From: Acanthopleura granulata
Lineage: Eukaryota > Mollusca > Polyplacophora > Chitonida > Chitonidae
NCBI GenBank assembly: GCA_016165875.1
Contig: JABBOT010000001.1
Span: 9,055,306-9,119,305, forward strand
Length of the DNA: 64,000 nt
Reading direction: 5' to 3'
The translations under genes were made by a program, and so were the position numbers. This document shows positions 1 through 10,895 of the stretch, piece by piece; within the stretch, counting starts at the first letter, position 1, and the number at the start of each line of letters is the position of its first letter. A model generated the notes under the pieces. The model was given only the letters and a program-made list of their open reading frames with translations, was not told the origin of the DNA and did not search any database.

Positions 1-3000
1 GTAGTGCATCAAACCTTGTACTGATAACTACAGACTAATGTGAATAATAGATAAATGTTATAGAACGATGGCGGGTAATTTTTTCTTCTGGGATTCGCCC
101 AGTGGGCAGCCATCGCATGAGTTAATCGAAACGGGACTGAAATAGGTCAATTAAAGCCACATGTCTTGTTGAAAACTGGTGATCACCATTTTGTTTGTTT
201 TCATTTGTCGTCTTAAAAAATGAATACGTTCAAGATCGAATGTAGCACTGAGCCCGCCAGTGTGGTGGGTAGAGGTGGAATAAACTCAGTGTTATCCTTG
301 TAACATTGGTAATCGGGTAAAACTATATCCTAAATCCATAACACTGACTGGAGACTGGGAGAGGACAACAGTTGGCGAAAATCAAGTCTGTAAAAACGTA
401 TCTAAAAGCAAAGATTAAAGTGAACATAAAATCTGCCAGAATAAATACCTAGAAAAAAAAAGAAATAAGGCATCACAGAAAAATATTTTAAAAATGGGTA
501 GAAAAAAAAAGAAGAAAATCATCACAGAAAAATATTTTAAAAATTCAGATCTGCGTGACTTGACAGCCAACATCACGATATTCAACATTTTGGGTATGTC
601 TCTGACAGGCTATCCGTTCCGACCTACCAGGTTTTCAGAAGCCATTATGCACAGTGCCAATCACTAGCCTTGCAAATGTCAAGTATATAATACATTAGCT
701 GTTACGTCAAAACACTCATCAGGTCTTGATTGCTAGTGTGAGTTTCTTATGGCGAATGCACAGACATCTGTACAATAAATCGGATTTCTATTTTGTTTTA
801 AATGTTAAACGGAAACAACGTAAAGGGTCTAGACTGGACGATATTATATTTATAAATGTGAATTGAGAACGGCTGCATCAATGATAAACCCATGTAACAA
901 GGTCCATGCATCTGTGTGAATTTTCATATTGTCGTTACTTGATAATTTGTTTCATGCCTTACTGAAGAATTTTCACTTATTTGGTGGCGTTCTGTTTGAA
1001 TGGGTAAGATAGCCCAATGTGTCCACGAGGTAAACCACAGGCCTTTAGGAACTTGCTGGCAGACTTTCACGTGTGCAGCACAGATATGCACACGATATTG
1101 ATGGAAGACAATGGACCTTCAACAAAAGCCAGACTGCGCAAGCGCTGGAATAAATGGTTTCCACTATAAGAAAGGTCACGTGCAATCATTACAGTGAAAT
1201 ACAACATCCTCATGGATCGTGTGGCTTGTTGTGTGAGCATAGATTAGATTTAAAGTGGCCGGTTGTTTTGTCCAGTGCAACATTTTTCATTAAATATGCT
1301 GTATGTGTTTCCCTTTTCAAAGGGAATATTTCAGTCAAAGCGAATCTTTACAACAAAATGCTATTATTGCCTGTTAAAAGGTAACAAATTATACATGTGC
1401 TTACAGGCTAACGATTGGTGAGTAGCTTCAAAAGTAAGATGGATGCATTATCAAATCTTTCTTATCATTGCATTCAGCAGTAATTGTCATTAAGCACCAG
1501 GCTATACTAGGAAAGGTCGTATAAATTGGTAATATGGTAATCTAGGGTTATAGTAATCTTTTTACGCTATCACTCCACAAATTACATAACAAATTAATGA
1601 GGCAAGTATAAAGCGCGTAATTGCTCGTACGTGATGCATGGAGGCAGCCACAAGCATCTTAGTCTGAATGGCAAAGGGCCTAGTGGTGCTGATATATTGT
1701 CAACTCACATCTCATTGGATATTTTTTGTTAGCTTAACTGACAGGGAAAATAATCCTTACAGATATCATAGCAGGGGGCGTTGAGTCTTTAGACACATTT
1801 TCGCACAAGAAAAATGGCTACAGTCTATCCCCTTTGTAAGGTTTAATTTGTGGAAGAGATTTGGTTCAATAATTCTTAAATACAAATACGGCGCAAACAT
1901 TATGTATTTGACAATGATATAGTAAGAAAAAAATTCATACAGGATTATCTGCCAGAGTTCAGTGATAGGTCAAGTTTATACTCTGCTTTAACCTTTACAT
2001 TATTGGCATTAAGATGGGACTCCCTCCTAAAACGATTTTGCCTACGATCGCGTTTGTACCCATATCCAGATTTTATCTCCGTCCAGCCCAGTTCACCTAT
2101 CATATCCTATATGCCAGTAGGGATGTTCCTTTTGATCTGGGCTTATTTCCATCTATCCCAGAATACCCGGCATAACCTCTTTTCAATGGATAAGTAATTG
2201 ACTATTGGTGTTTTACGCGGTACTCTAAAACATTTAACTTTACCACCTTGATGGACGGAAAGCCTAATCAGCATTCTCTCCCAACCAGCCCATTCCTAGC
2301 CTATTTGCTCATGTGAGTGTTTCCCTTATTTAGAATATACATTCCCAACTATCCCAGTATCTCCAGTAATATGTCACAACGCCTCAAGTGGAAGACACCA
2401 ATGAGATTAATACCTCTTCATTTAGAAGCCTGTTGTGTCACAATTAAGATAGTTACACACCATACATCAGGTACATCTGCTTCACTAAACGCTAGGAAAG
2501 CATGATTATATACAATATATATTATATACAATACAACTTACCTGCAGTTTGGGGAAACGTACAGATATAGTTTACCGTACTCAATGGCAGTACGTGGGAA
2601 GATCTGACAGCAACCTGTGGATGGCCGTGAGTATCCCCCGTGCTCTGCCCGGTTTCGTCCTACCATAATGCTGGGCGGGCGTCGTATAAGTGAAATATTG
2701 AGTACGACGTAAAACACCGATGAAATAAATCAATCAATCAATCAATCAATCAAATAAAGCAGCGTCATAATGTCCGCACTGATTGCATTGTGAGTACATT
2801 CCAGTAATTTCATCGGTTATCATATATATATACGGCAGAGTTCAAAGTGGTGTACGCACAACAGCAAAATGTTGTCTTGTTGTCGGGGTCGGTGTCATAG
2901 CTAGCATGATGTTGTCTGAGGTACGTGGGCATCAGTGTGTTGCAATGGGCACGACACGGTGGCGGTGTCTGGAATAGGGTGTACACCAAATTGGTGTAGG

Positions 3001-3700
3001 AGGAATCATAGCTAGCACAATGTTGACTGACGTGCTACCCTATGTACTCTGCTCTTTAAGATGTTGCCTTGGGTGCAGAGGGCAGCAAGATGTTGTTCGA
3101 CATACGGTGGACATCAAGGTTTTGTCTGAGGTAGTGTGGAGAGCAAAATGTTTCCTCATCAAGGACACCCTTTTGACTGTGGGCTATGTATAATATATAT
3201 GCACTAAGCTAAGTGTATGGGGCATTTATTTTGATTGATCAAACTGCTAACATTCCAAAGATATGAAGTTTATATTTCAGAAACGATATGACAATGGTAT
3301 TTTGGTTAAACCATTTACACGTGCCTTATAGTTAAGCTTTCGAATGAGTTTCAAGGCGGTAATTGTTCTGCATAAACATTCGTTGTTTTCTGTGAGGTGA
3401 TAAATGTTATGCTCCTAATACAAAATTATCATGGATGTCAAGTTTGCATCAACTTGATGTTTACGTTGTCAGATTAAGAGCACAAACAACACTGTACACT
3501 TACATCCAGGCGGAAACACAATATACACATACTGTTATTCCAGTTCACTTGTGCTTTGTTCCTAACCTCTGATCCATGATAGATGTGAGGCAGTGTAAGC
3601 CATACTCTGTGCTTTGTTTAAGTTCTTAACAAGGTGTTTTGATCACCTTGAAAAGGTGTGTTGATAGCTTTTACGTGAACATATGCTATTTGTGTTGCAG
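1..3700. other. Region upstream of the first recognised channel exon
   Basis: No convincing coding exon was recognised on either strand. The stretch is AT-rich, with a short A-rich direct duplication near 485-545, a SINE 3' fragment at about 2580-2755 ending in a CAAT-type microsatellite, and a loosely repetitive TGTTG-rich tract at about 2860-3160. The missing signal-peptide and N-terminal exons of the downstream channel gene should lie here or further upstream, but I could not place them. Confidence 0.5.
2580..2755 (+). repeat. SINE 3' fragment
   Basis: It carries the 3' body of the window's common SINE: the ACCATAATGCTGG block, then GTCGTATAAGTGAAATATT, then TAAAACACCGATGAAATAAA, followed by a run of AATC units as tail. 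The tRNA-like head is absent. Confidence 0.8.
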
Positions 3701-6700
3701 GCAAAAACACCGAAGTTTCTGTAGGGATGTTTGTACAGAGCTTAAGTAGCATCAGCGAGCTGGAAATGGTAGGTTGTGTAAATGTTTTCTGACTGAAAAA
3801 ATCAACAAAAGAAATTGAATGTGGGCTTGATGAGATAGTTCACCGAAGACTAAACACAAAAATACAATTACTTGCTTTACAAAATTCAAATTCAACAGAA
3901 TTCATTATGACCAAATATTTGAATTTTAATAGAGGTCCAACAGTGGAGCATACTTGTGGATATTTGTCACAAATGTCCGTCTTACGCCATGGTAGTTCCC
4001 AAATAAAATGTGTCAGGAAAAGAGGTATACACATTCGATGTCATTTTCATTGATGTGCGTGCATTTTTTTGTTTCCGATAGTGTCGTTACTCCCATTTAC
4101 TTTCAAACTTTCATTTATTTAGTCAAACGTGAAATTTTTTGTAACTAATTCATCTGACCTTGGTATCAATGTTAAGAAATGAATCCACGACCTCTTAGAT
4201 AATACTAATGCAAAACTGACTCGTGTCGCCTGTTTTCACAGCAATATACGGTTAACATTTACTTTCGTCTGTCTTGGGTGGATCCCCGGCTAATGTACAA
4301 CCATACCACTGCCTACCTAAGTGTGGATGCCTTTTGGAAGACCAAACTATGGCTGCCTGATCCCTACTTCGTTAATAGCAAAGAGGAGCATTTTCACACA
4401 GTCACTGTGCCCAATATACTGCTGAGAGTGCACCCTGACGGCACGATTATGTACAGCCAGAGGTAGGTCAAAGTGCGTACCCTGACGGACTGATTATGTA
4501 CAGCCAGAGGTAGGTCAAAGTGTCTACTCTGACGGCCTGGTTATGCACACCCAGACGAAGGCTTAAGTGTCTACCCTGACGACTTGATAATGTACAGCCA
4601 GAGGTAGGTCAAGGTGTGTAACCTGATGGCATGATTATTTACGGCAAGAAGTAGGTCAAAATGTGTACCTTGGCGGCATGCACTGTCAAAGGTAGGTCAA
4701 TTTGTGTACCCTGACGGCCTGATTATGTACAGCCAGAGGTAGGTCAAAGTATGTACCTTGACGGCATGATTATGTACAGCCAGAGGCATGAGCTTAGTCA
4801 GTGTTCACCCTGACGTATTGGTTTTGTTGACATGATTATGTTCAGCTAGATAGAGGCCAAAGTGTGCAACTAACGGCTTGGTTATGTTATATTAGGTCAG
4901 AATGTGAGCCTACTATTCCCTGATAGTTAAATTATCCACATTTGGAGATATTTATGCCGGCAATCACGAATATAGGATCAAAGCGCTAACAAATTGAATG
5001 GAATAAACGTAATAAATTAGACGAAGCCATTTATATTGTGATGCTGTCCCAGATGTGTATCCAATGAGAATATTTATATCACACACAAAAATACTGGTAT
5101 TAGTCAGAAAATCACTTCTCATTTCTTCTTCGACTGAAGTTTGCCATCACTTTCACTGTTATTTCCCTCACATCACAAGGACGGTTTCAAGTATTCGTTG
5201 TCATGTTCCTGTAAACCAAGATGTAGCATGTCCTGCATTCCCTGCGTTGGTTCTGTGTTTTGGCAGATTGAGTCTGACCTTGGCTTGCAACATGGAATTA
5301 AGACGGTTTCCCATGGATACCCAGATGTGCGACATCCGCATCATGAGCTGTAAGTTAACGGATTCTGAAAGGATTCAATACAAATCGAAGGAACTGGAAG
5401 AAAACGACTCATTTTAAATATATCTATTCCGCATCTAAAGACGCTTCCTCGATTAAAATGGTTTATGTAAAACAGACTTGACTGAACTGGCTGTCTTAGA
5501 AAAAGCTTAACTCTTCTTTTTCTGGGTGAAACCTTAACGTCAACTTTAGCAGTTTTACAGCTCAAAAGGGTTAACTGTGGCCGGAAGGGTAAGCGCGTTA
5601 ATGCAGCGTTCTATCCCAGATGATGCTGACTTGCTCTCCGGTCGTATGTGGGAATCTTATGTGTGGTCTTGGATTTCCCCCGGACGCCGTCCGGTTTCCT
5701 GCCACCATAACGTCGGCCCCAGTATAAATGAAATATTCTTGATTACGGCGTAAAACATCAAGCAACTAAACCACCAATAAACAAATAAATCAATCAATAG
5801 AGTTGAACACGCTTCAGTAGTTTTTATTCATTGGTCATGACGATTTTCGCTGTACAAAGACGCCTTCACGACTCAGGACATCGTTCTCCGGTGGATGGAT
5901 GTGGACATGAACGATGACGTGGAACTGCCGGAGTTTGACGTGTCCAAACATGTGGATAAGGGCGACTGTACTGAAGAGCATGTTACAGGTAATGTATCAA
6001 GTAAATCTGCTCACAACCTGTCAACTCGTAAATGAACAGATAATGTCACAAATAAATCTGCTTATAAGCTATCAGCTTGTATATGAACTGGTAATATAAC
6101 AGGTAAATCTCAAATCTGCTTACAAACTGTCAACTTGTAGATGAATATGTAATGTAACAAGTAAATCTGTTTTCAAGCTGTCAGGTTGTAAATGAACAGG
6201 TAATGAAACAGGTAAATCTGCTGAAATTCCATCAACTGATCAATGAATAATTAAAGTGACAGGTAAATGTGCTTATAATGAATCAACTTATCGGTGGACA
6301 GCTAAAGTAACAGGTAAATGTGCTTACAATGTATCAAGTGGTAAACTGACAGGAAATGTAACATGTAAACCACAGTACATAAGTTTGCTCACAATATCTC
6401 AATTGGGCAATAGACAAGTAAAATATCAACAGATCAACACATCAGTCGATGGATAAAGGCATGGTAGCTCATAATGTTATTAAAAGATACCTGAAGAATT
6501 ATCATAACGGGTGAAACGATTGATATTACTGAACACATCATGTATAAAGAGATAAATCAAAACGTAATTCAGCAATTAAACTATACACAATAAATTAGCG
6601 GATAGATAAACCGAAAACGTAAATGAATAGGCAGGCCTAAAAGTGTCATGTAACTAAGGGTGCAAAGATTAAACAGCCACTTTGAATGAGCAATTTTAAA

Positions 6701-9700
6701 GTAACAGTCATTTGTATGAGACTGTGACGGTTGGGACTTGGTGGATCGCTTTGTTTACTTGTTTAAGTTTTAGCGTAAGTGGTATTATGGTCTTATCATG
6801 AGCACTTGTACCTTGTACATGGCAGGACAGGCGACAGGGACACTCGCTGGCCCATTGGTGTAATTGGTATAGGTCTACTCGAAGACGACTAGCCCTGAAC
6901 GTTCATGTGTTCGAATCCATCTCCTGTTAGTGAAAATGAAACCCATGTGTGCAGATCAATGAATCACATACGATAGAACAAAGAAATGGACGAGGAAAAT
7001 AACTAGCTCCGAGATCCTTTCGGCAAGTTCCAAGTTCAACTTCCACATTAACCGCTCTGAATCGTTACATTCACTAACCTGGATCTCGGTACAGCCATGA
7101 AAGGGTCGAACCTGTACTCAATAAAAACAAGTTTCACGCGATCGTCAAGTAATTCTGAATTCTTATCTCTGCACTATATACTCGAATAAAGTAGACCAAA
7201 AAGTCACAATTACACAAATGTAACTCCTCAGCCATCCAGACAGCATTCGGATTTTCGACTTACGTGGCTCCATTCAAAGGGTGGACTGGACATCTGTTTC
7301 CCAACATTAAGATCATCTTTTTCACAGTAGTTCCTCATTAACACAAAAATTGAATTTAAGATAACAAAACAACTTGTCAATCGACCTTTTTGGTTTCAAA
7401 CCAAACTTTCCACGAATTTATCTTTTCTGGACGATGCCGTATGCGGCCGACTCCAATTGAAAATGGCTTTCATCGAAGTTTGGCTTGCTGCCATTGTGTT
7501 AGGTATATATCTGTGTCAATAGAGACGTTCTGCCTTTTATTATCAATGAATAAACTGTGTGACATGAAGTCAGAAATACTCTAGTATTAAACAAAACAAG
7601 TTTTTAAAGCGCACAGCTTTGACATGTTCGGGGCAACACACTCGAGAAGAATTCCAGGTTAGTGAATGGAACAGTACAGGTCTGTATTTATGGGAACGGT
7701 TTCAAGAAGCTTCGAAAAAAGTTTCACGAAATTCTTTTTTGCTTAGGGGCAATTTTTTGCTTATGCAATCTAATGCTATACTTATGTAATCTTTCACTTG
7801 AGTTTTTTCGTGTAACACCCCTTGTTCGACTTAGGCAAAAACCTATCTTGTAAGCTCTGTGAAAACGGGCTTTGTTATATGTGCATGGAAGTAGTATTAG
7901 TTAGGCTGCGATATCAGTTGTATCGAACAGTTAAGTATAGTTGTTTCACGAGCGCTGAAGGGAGTGAACTGTTGTCTGCCGTGTAGTCAACTCGTTAGAT
8001 GACTTATTGTCAGCAATAAGTCATCCAAGGAGTTGACTACATTGAGGACAACATCACGTGCTCTAAGCCAGTTCCTGAGAATCTGACAGCAGCTTTGGAT
8101 GGACTATATTTATATCTTTACATAATTACTGTCTACAAGAATGCAGGGGTACAATGTTTCGACAATAGTTAATTTCCGCACAGGTAAATACTTCTTTTCT
8201 GACTGCGTTCTTGTTTTCGCGTTATCACTTTCAGGAACCTTCAGTTGCTTGATAGGTAAATTTACTCTGACCAGACGCTTGTCGTACTACATGGTTCAGA
8301 CTTATGTCCCAAGCATACTCATTGTGGTTTTATCCTGGGTCAACTTTTGGCTAGACGCCAACGCTACGCCAGCACGTGTCTCTTTGGGTCTTCTCTGCGT
8401 GCTCACCATGACAACCCAGAATTCGGGAATACTCTCTACTCTTCCACGGGTCTCCTATGTGAAATCTATCGATGTCTGGTCGTCTGCTTGTCTCGTTTTC
8501 GTCTTCGGTGCGTTAGTTGAATTTGCATTTGTGAATGTCCAAAGTCGGAAGAAAGAACTCCTAGACAGAAAAATAGCGGCTAAGGTAAGGAACAATGACA
8601 CCTGGTCACCATCTCATGCACATGGATGTCGCAAAAAATCACTTCCACCATTACACAGTTTTTTCTCACCTGGCTCGCTATATTAGAAAGTATAATGGCA
8701 TGATGAAAAGATGGAGAAGGCAAAAGCATTTTTGTTCTTATGTATTTGTACAAGATGTACGACATATCCTCAGTTTCCTCGGCGAGCATCTGAGTTACCT
8801 CATGTTCCGAAAACACTCCAGTTTATGATATCGGTACTGTCCAAAGTAAGTCATAGGAAAGGGAAAGGCATTTTAGATCCCAAGGACTGACGACATTTCA
8901 ACAAAATTTATATCATGAGTGAGGTAAATCTCATCTCAGTTATTTATCTTTTCCTGTCTGGGTTTCATTCTTTCTTTCTGGGAACGTTTGAAGGTCTTCC
9001 AGCAACCTGCTCATGGTCGTGGGTTTTATCTCCCCGGCTTCCTCCCACCATAATGCTGTCCGCCGTCGTATAAATAAAGTATTCTTGAGAGCGACATAAA
9101 ATACCAATCAAATAACAAAAATTAAAAAAATGCCAAAATGATTTGATTTTTGTGACAATTAAGGCATTGTATAATGACTTTGTGAAATTGATGACAATCT
9201 TGAAATATATATTCACTCAAACAAAAGTTATGTTTTTTTATCCGATTTCAACGATAAACCACATACGGTGCTTTAATCTGGATAAAAATATCCCGTGTCA
9301 TTTTTGCTTGATCGGCCAACATTTAATTATGTTCAGCGTCGCTTAAATGTTTCTTTCTTCTCTTTTTGTTCCATGTACCACTTGCTGCCACAGTAGTATC
9401 TATACCCTTAGTGATGACGCTGCTTGCTGATGTTTGGTGTTGACACACTGTACACTTGTCGCTGAAATAATACTATTTGTCTTTGGTGTTGGGTGGAATT
9501 GTACAAACGTTTGCTGGACGTCATTTTGCTATTTGATGTGAAGTTATTCACCCGTTTACTATTCCTGTGGTACGCTAGCGTTCAACCCTTTGACCTTGGC
9601 ACTTTAATTCTGTTGGATACCATTTTGAATCTGTTGCTGCTAGCATTGTGGTACTCTTTACTTTATTACTTCATACCTAATTCGTTTCAATCCGTGATGC

Positions 9701-9970
9701 TTAAAGTGTGTAATTGCATTTTTCGTCTACATCCCTCTGACACTGTATGTCTCTCTCTTTCTGTTGTCTCACCAGGAGCGCGCTCATCGCTCGATCATGA
9801 CCACAGCCAGTGCCGTCGTGGACAGAGACGTGGAAGACCCGCAGAAGACGTCTCCCTGTTCCCGGCATGCTCTTCTCCTGACTGCGGAGAGAATCGACTT
9901 CATCTCACGAATCATTTTTCCTTTCACTTTTTTGATCTTTAACCTCATTTACTGGCAGTATTATTTATAG
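3701..9970 (+). CDS. Cys-loop ligand-gated chloride channel subunit (GlyR/GluCl class), 5' incomplete
   Basis: This is a pentameric ligand-gated anion channel subunit of the plasma membrane. Exons: 3701-3768, 4242-4462, 5267-5349, 5860-5988, 8235-8584, 9776-9970; all phases agree and all introns are GT-AG. Translated in order they give the beta-strand segment VNIYFRLSWVDPRL, the WLPDPYF motif, a 13-residue Cys loop (C-NMELRRFPMDTQM-C), the second cysteine pair typical of glycine and glutamate-gated channels (C, 10 residues, C), M1 to M3, a short cytoplasmic loop and M4. The PAR motif before M2 predicts anion selectivity. About 348 codons are present; family members have about 430-480, so the signal peptide and roughly the first 60-90 residues are missing. 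The ligand cannot be decided: glycine, glutamate or another small transmitter. Two introns open with tandem copies of their own 5' splice sites. Confidence 0.9.
4242..4462 (+). CDS. Channel exon: ligand-binding domain, WxPDxxF region
   Basis: The acceptor TTTTCACAG precedes 4242 and the donor is AG|GTAGGT. The exon encodes the loop around SWVDPRLMYN, then KTKLWLPDPYFVNSKEE and LLRVHPDGTIMYSQ, which align with the principal-face strands of glycine receptors. It ends in phase 2. The last 35 bases are repeated downstream in the intron. Confidence 0.93.
4428..4870 (+). repeat. Minisatellite made of exon end plus 5' splice site (~47-base unit)
   Basis: The last 35 bases of the exon ending at 4462 (CACCCTGACGGCACGATT... 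to CAGAG) plus about 11 intron bases (GTAGGTCAAAG) recur about eight times with a period near 47. Several copies keep CAGAGGTAGGTCAAA intact, so they hold additional potential splice donors. The copies degrade towards 4870. Confidence 0.9.
5267..5349 (+). CDS. Channel exon: Cys loop
   Basis: The acceptor is TTTTGGCAG and the donor GTAAGT. It encodes LSLTLACNMELRRFPMDTQM followed by C, the signature disulfide loop of the superfamily with exactly 13 residues between the cysteines and the conserved FPMD core. It begins and ends inside codons that match the flanking exons. Confidence 0.95.
5577..5800 (+). repeat. SINE copy, near full length, diverged
   Basis: A degenerate tRNA-like head (GTAAGCGCGTTAATGCAGCG) is followed by the conserved body CCGGTTTCCTGCCACCATAA, the AAATATTCTTGATTACGGCG block and an AATAAAT-rich tail. 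It lies in the intron between the Cys-loop exon and the next channel exon. Confidence 0.8.
5860..5988 (+). CDS. Channel exon: loop F/C region
   Basis: The acceptor ACAAAG at 5859 is weak in pyrimidines but restores frame: T from the previous exon plus AC makes Tyr, giving YAFTTQDIVLRWMDVD, which parallels the SFGYTMNDLIFEWQDE segment of glycine receptors. The first cysteine of the second disulfide (KGDCTEEHVTG) ends the exon. The donor is GTAATG. Confidence 0.88.
5981..6440 (+). repeat. Minisatellite starting at a 5' splice site (~57-base unit)
   Basis: The junction CATGTTACAG|GTAATGTATCAAGTAAATC recurs about seven times in diverged form as GAACAGGTAATG and AACAGGTAAATCTGCT, separated by GTCAACTTGTAAATGA-like sequence. 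The array begins at the exon end at 5988 and fades near 6440. Only about 10 exonic bases are included. Confidence 0.75.
6441..8234 (+). other. Long intron before the transmembrane exon
   Basis: No exon or clear repeat family was seen except a hairpin at 7983-8040. Short open frames in this stretch have no recognisable domain and lie inside the intron between the exons at 5860-5988 and 8235-8584. Confidence 0.6.
7983..8040. repeat. Near-perfect palindrome (27-base stem)
   Basis: GTAGTCAACTCGTTAGATGA is mirrored by TCATCCAAGGAGTTGACTAC on the same strand. The arms pair over about 27 bases with two mismatches around a tiny TCAG loop (ATTG-TCAG-CAAT). It sits in an intron of the channel gene. 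Confidence 0.9.
8235..8584 (+). CDS. Channel exon: M1-M2-M3
   Basis: It starts in the second cysteine pair (GTFSC), then LSYYMVQTYVPSILIVVLSW is M1, TPARVSLGLLCVLTMTTQ is the start of M2, and SIDVWSSACLVFVFGALVEF covers M3. The PAR triplet at the cytoplasmic end of M2 is the anion-selectivity filter of GABA/glycine/GluCl channels. Unusually, M2 position 6' is Leu and 7' is Cys, where relatives have Thr-Thr. The acceptor is CACTTTCAG and the donor GTAAGG. Confidence 0.96.
8985..9112 (+). repeat. SINE 3' fragment
   Basis: It contains GGCTTCCTCCCACCATAATG, GCCGTCGTATAAATAAAGTA and TACCAATCAAATAA, matching the 3' half of the window's SINE family. It lies in the last intron of the channel gene. 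Confidence 0.85.
9776..9970 (+). CDS. Channel last exon: M3-M4 loop and M4
   Basis: The acceptor is TTGTCTCACCAG. It encodes a short basic and serine-rich cytoplasmic stretch, then ERIDFISRIIFPFTFLIFNL as M4, and ends IYWQYYL-stop, matching the IDxxSRxxFPxxFxxFNxxYW signature of glycine receptor M4. With the end of the previous exon the M3-M4 loop is only about 55-60 residues. Confidence 0.95.
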   Translation, partial: ERAHRSIMTTASAVVDRDVEDPQKTSPCSRHALLLTAERIDFISRIIFPFTFLIFNLIYWQYYL

Positions 9971-9988
9971 CGTTCCATGTTATACAAA

Positions 9989-9994
9989 AATAAA
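9989..9994 (+). terminator. Candidate poly(A) signal of the channel gene
   Basis: An AATAAA hexamer lies about 20 bases after the stop codon. It is unusually close, so one of the later AATAAA matches (for example near 10322 and 10558) may be the one used. Confidence 0.4.
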
Positions 9995-10242
9995 CCTTCC
10001 ATTTTATACAAAATAGAGCACCAAGCAGGATGACACCTTATATTTCTCTATACTTGTGCTATTGCAAGCAAATTAATATATTTCTGTGTACAAGGTATTA
10101 TGTGGGAAGCAAAACTCCACGCCTTATAGAAAAGACGGCGACAAATTTAATGCCAATATCCTTGTACGTTTTGGTATGTTTAAATATACATGTATATATT
10201 TATTGTTATCATCCGTTATCACACAATCACTCGTCAACTGTT

Positions 10243-10310
<68 letters not shown>
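10243..10310. repeat. (TG)n(TA)n(TG)n microsatellite
   Basis: There are about seven TG units, then about twelve TA units, then about fourteen TG units in direct succession. The short open frames read through it are artefacts of dinucleotide repetition. Confidence 0.97.
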
Positions 10311-10311
<1 letters not shown>

Positions 10312-10762
10312 TAAATTAAAAATAAAACGCCAAGGAGAAGCATGCAATCCAACTTTTGTGACTCATATTTTGTCCCAGTAGTGTGAATTGTTCTAAGTTA
10401 AGTAGACCTACACATATACAGGGAACCTCACGGCAATGTGCGGATCTGGCGGAGTCCTTGTGATACAGACCAATATAGACCATGTTTTATATATAAGATA
10501 TCTTGATATATTTTGTAAAAATTGAAAAAAATGTACTTTCATGCTCTCAGATTAGTTTAATAAAGGGATCAGATTTGGTGTCTTTAGTGAATTACACAGT
10601 GCATGTCAATCATTGAATCACCTTACACCTCACCTTATTTATTCATTTGTGTGTAACAGAATTTTATCATACTTCAGATTATGTCTATATTTCAACACGT
10701 AAGACAATTTAAAATGCAGGATTAAAAAATCATACTAAGGAACAGTCATTCAACAAATGGAA

Positions 10763-10895
10763 AACCGTTACGATAAATTAAAAGTTACATGTTAATTTTT
10801 TCATTGGCGTTGGCTATGTACGGTTACAACCGTTACGATAAGCTACAAGTTACATGTCATTACTTTCACTGCGGTTGGCCATGTAAGATTACAAT
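10763..10895 (+). repeat. Tandem duplication, ~66-base unit, two copies
   Basis: Two adjacent copies share CCGTTACGATAA, AAGTTACATG, a T-rich run, a GCGTTGGC/GCGGTTGGCC block and GTACGGTTACAA/GTAAGATTACAA. No coding content was seen. Confidence 0.85.

Noticed and set aside
8141..8686. 181-codon open frame around the channel transmembrane segment
   Set aside because: Its first 31 codons and its last 34 are intron; the exon is bounded by an acceptor before 8235 and a donor after 8584.
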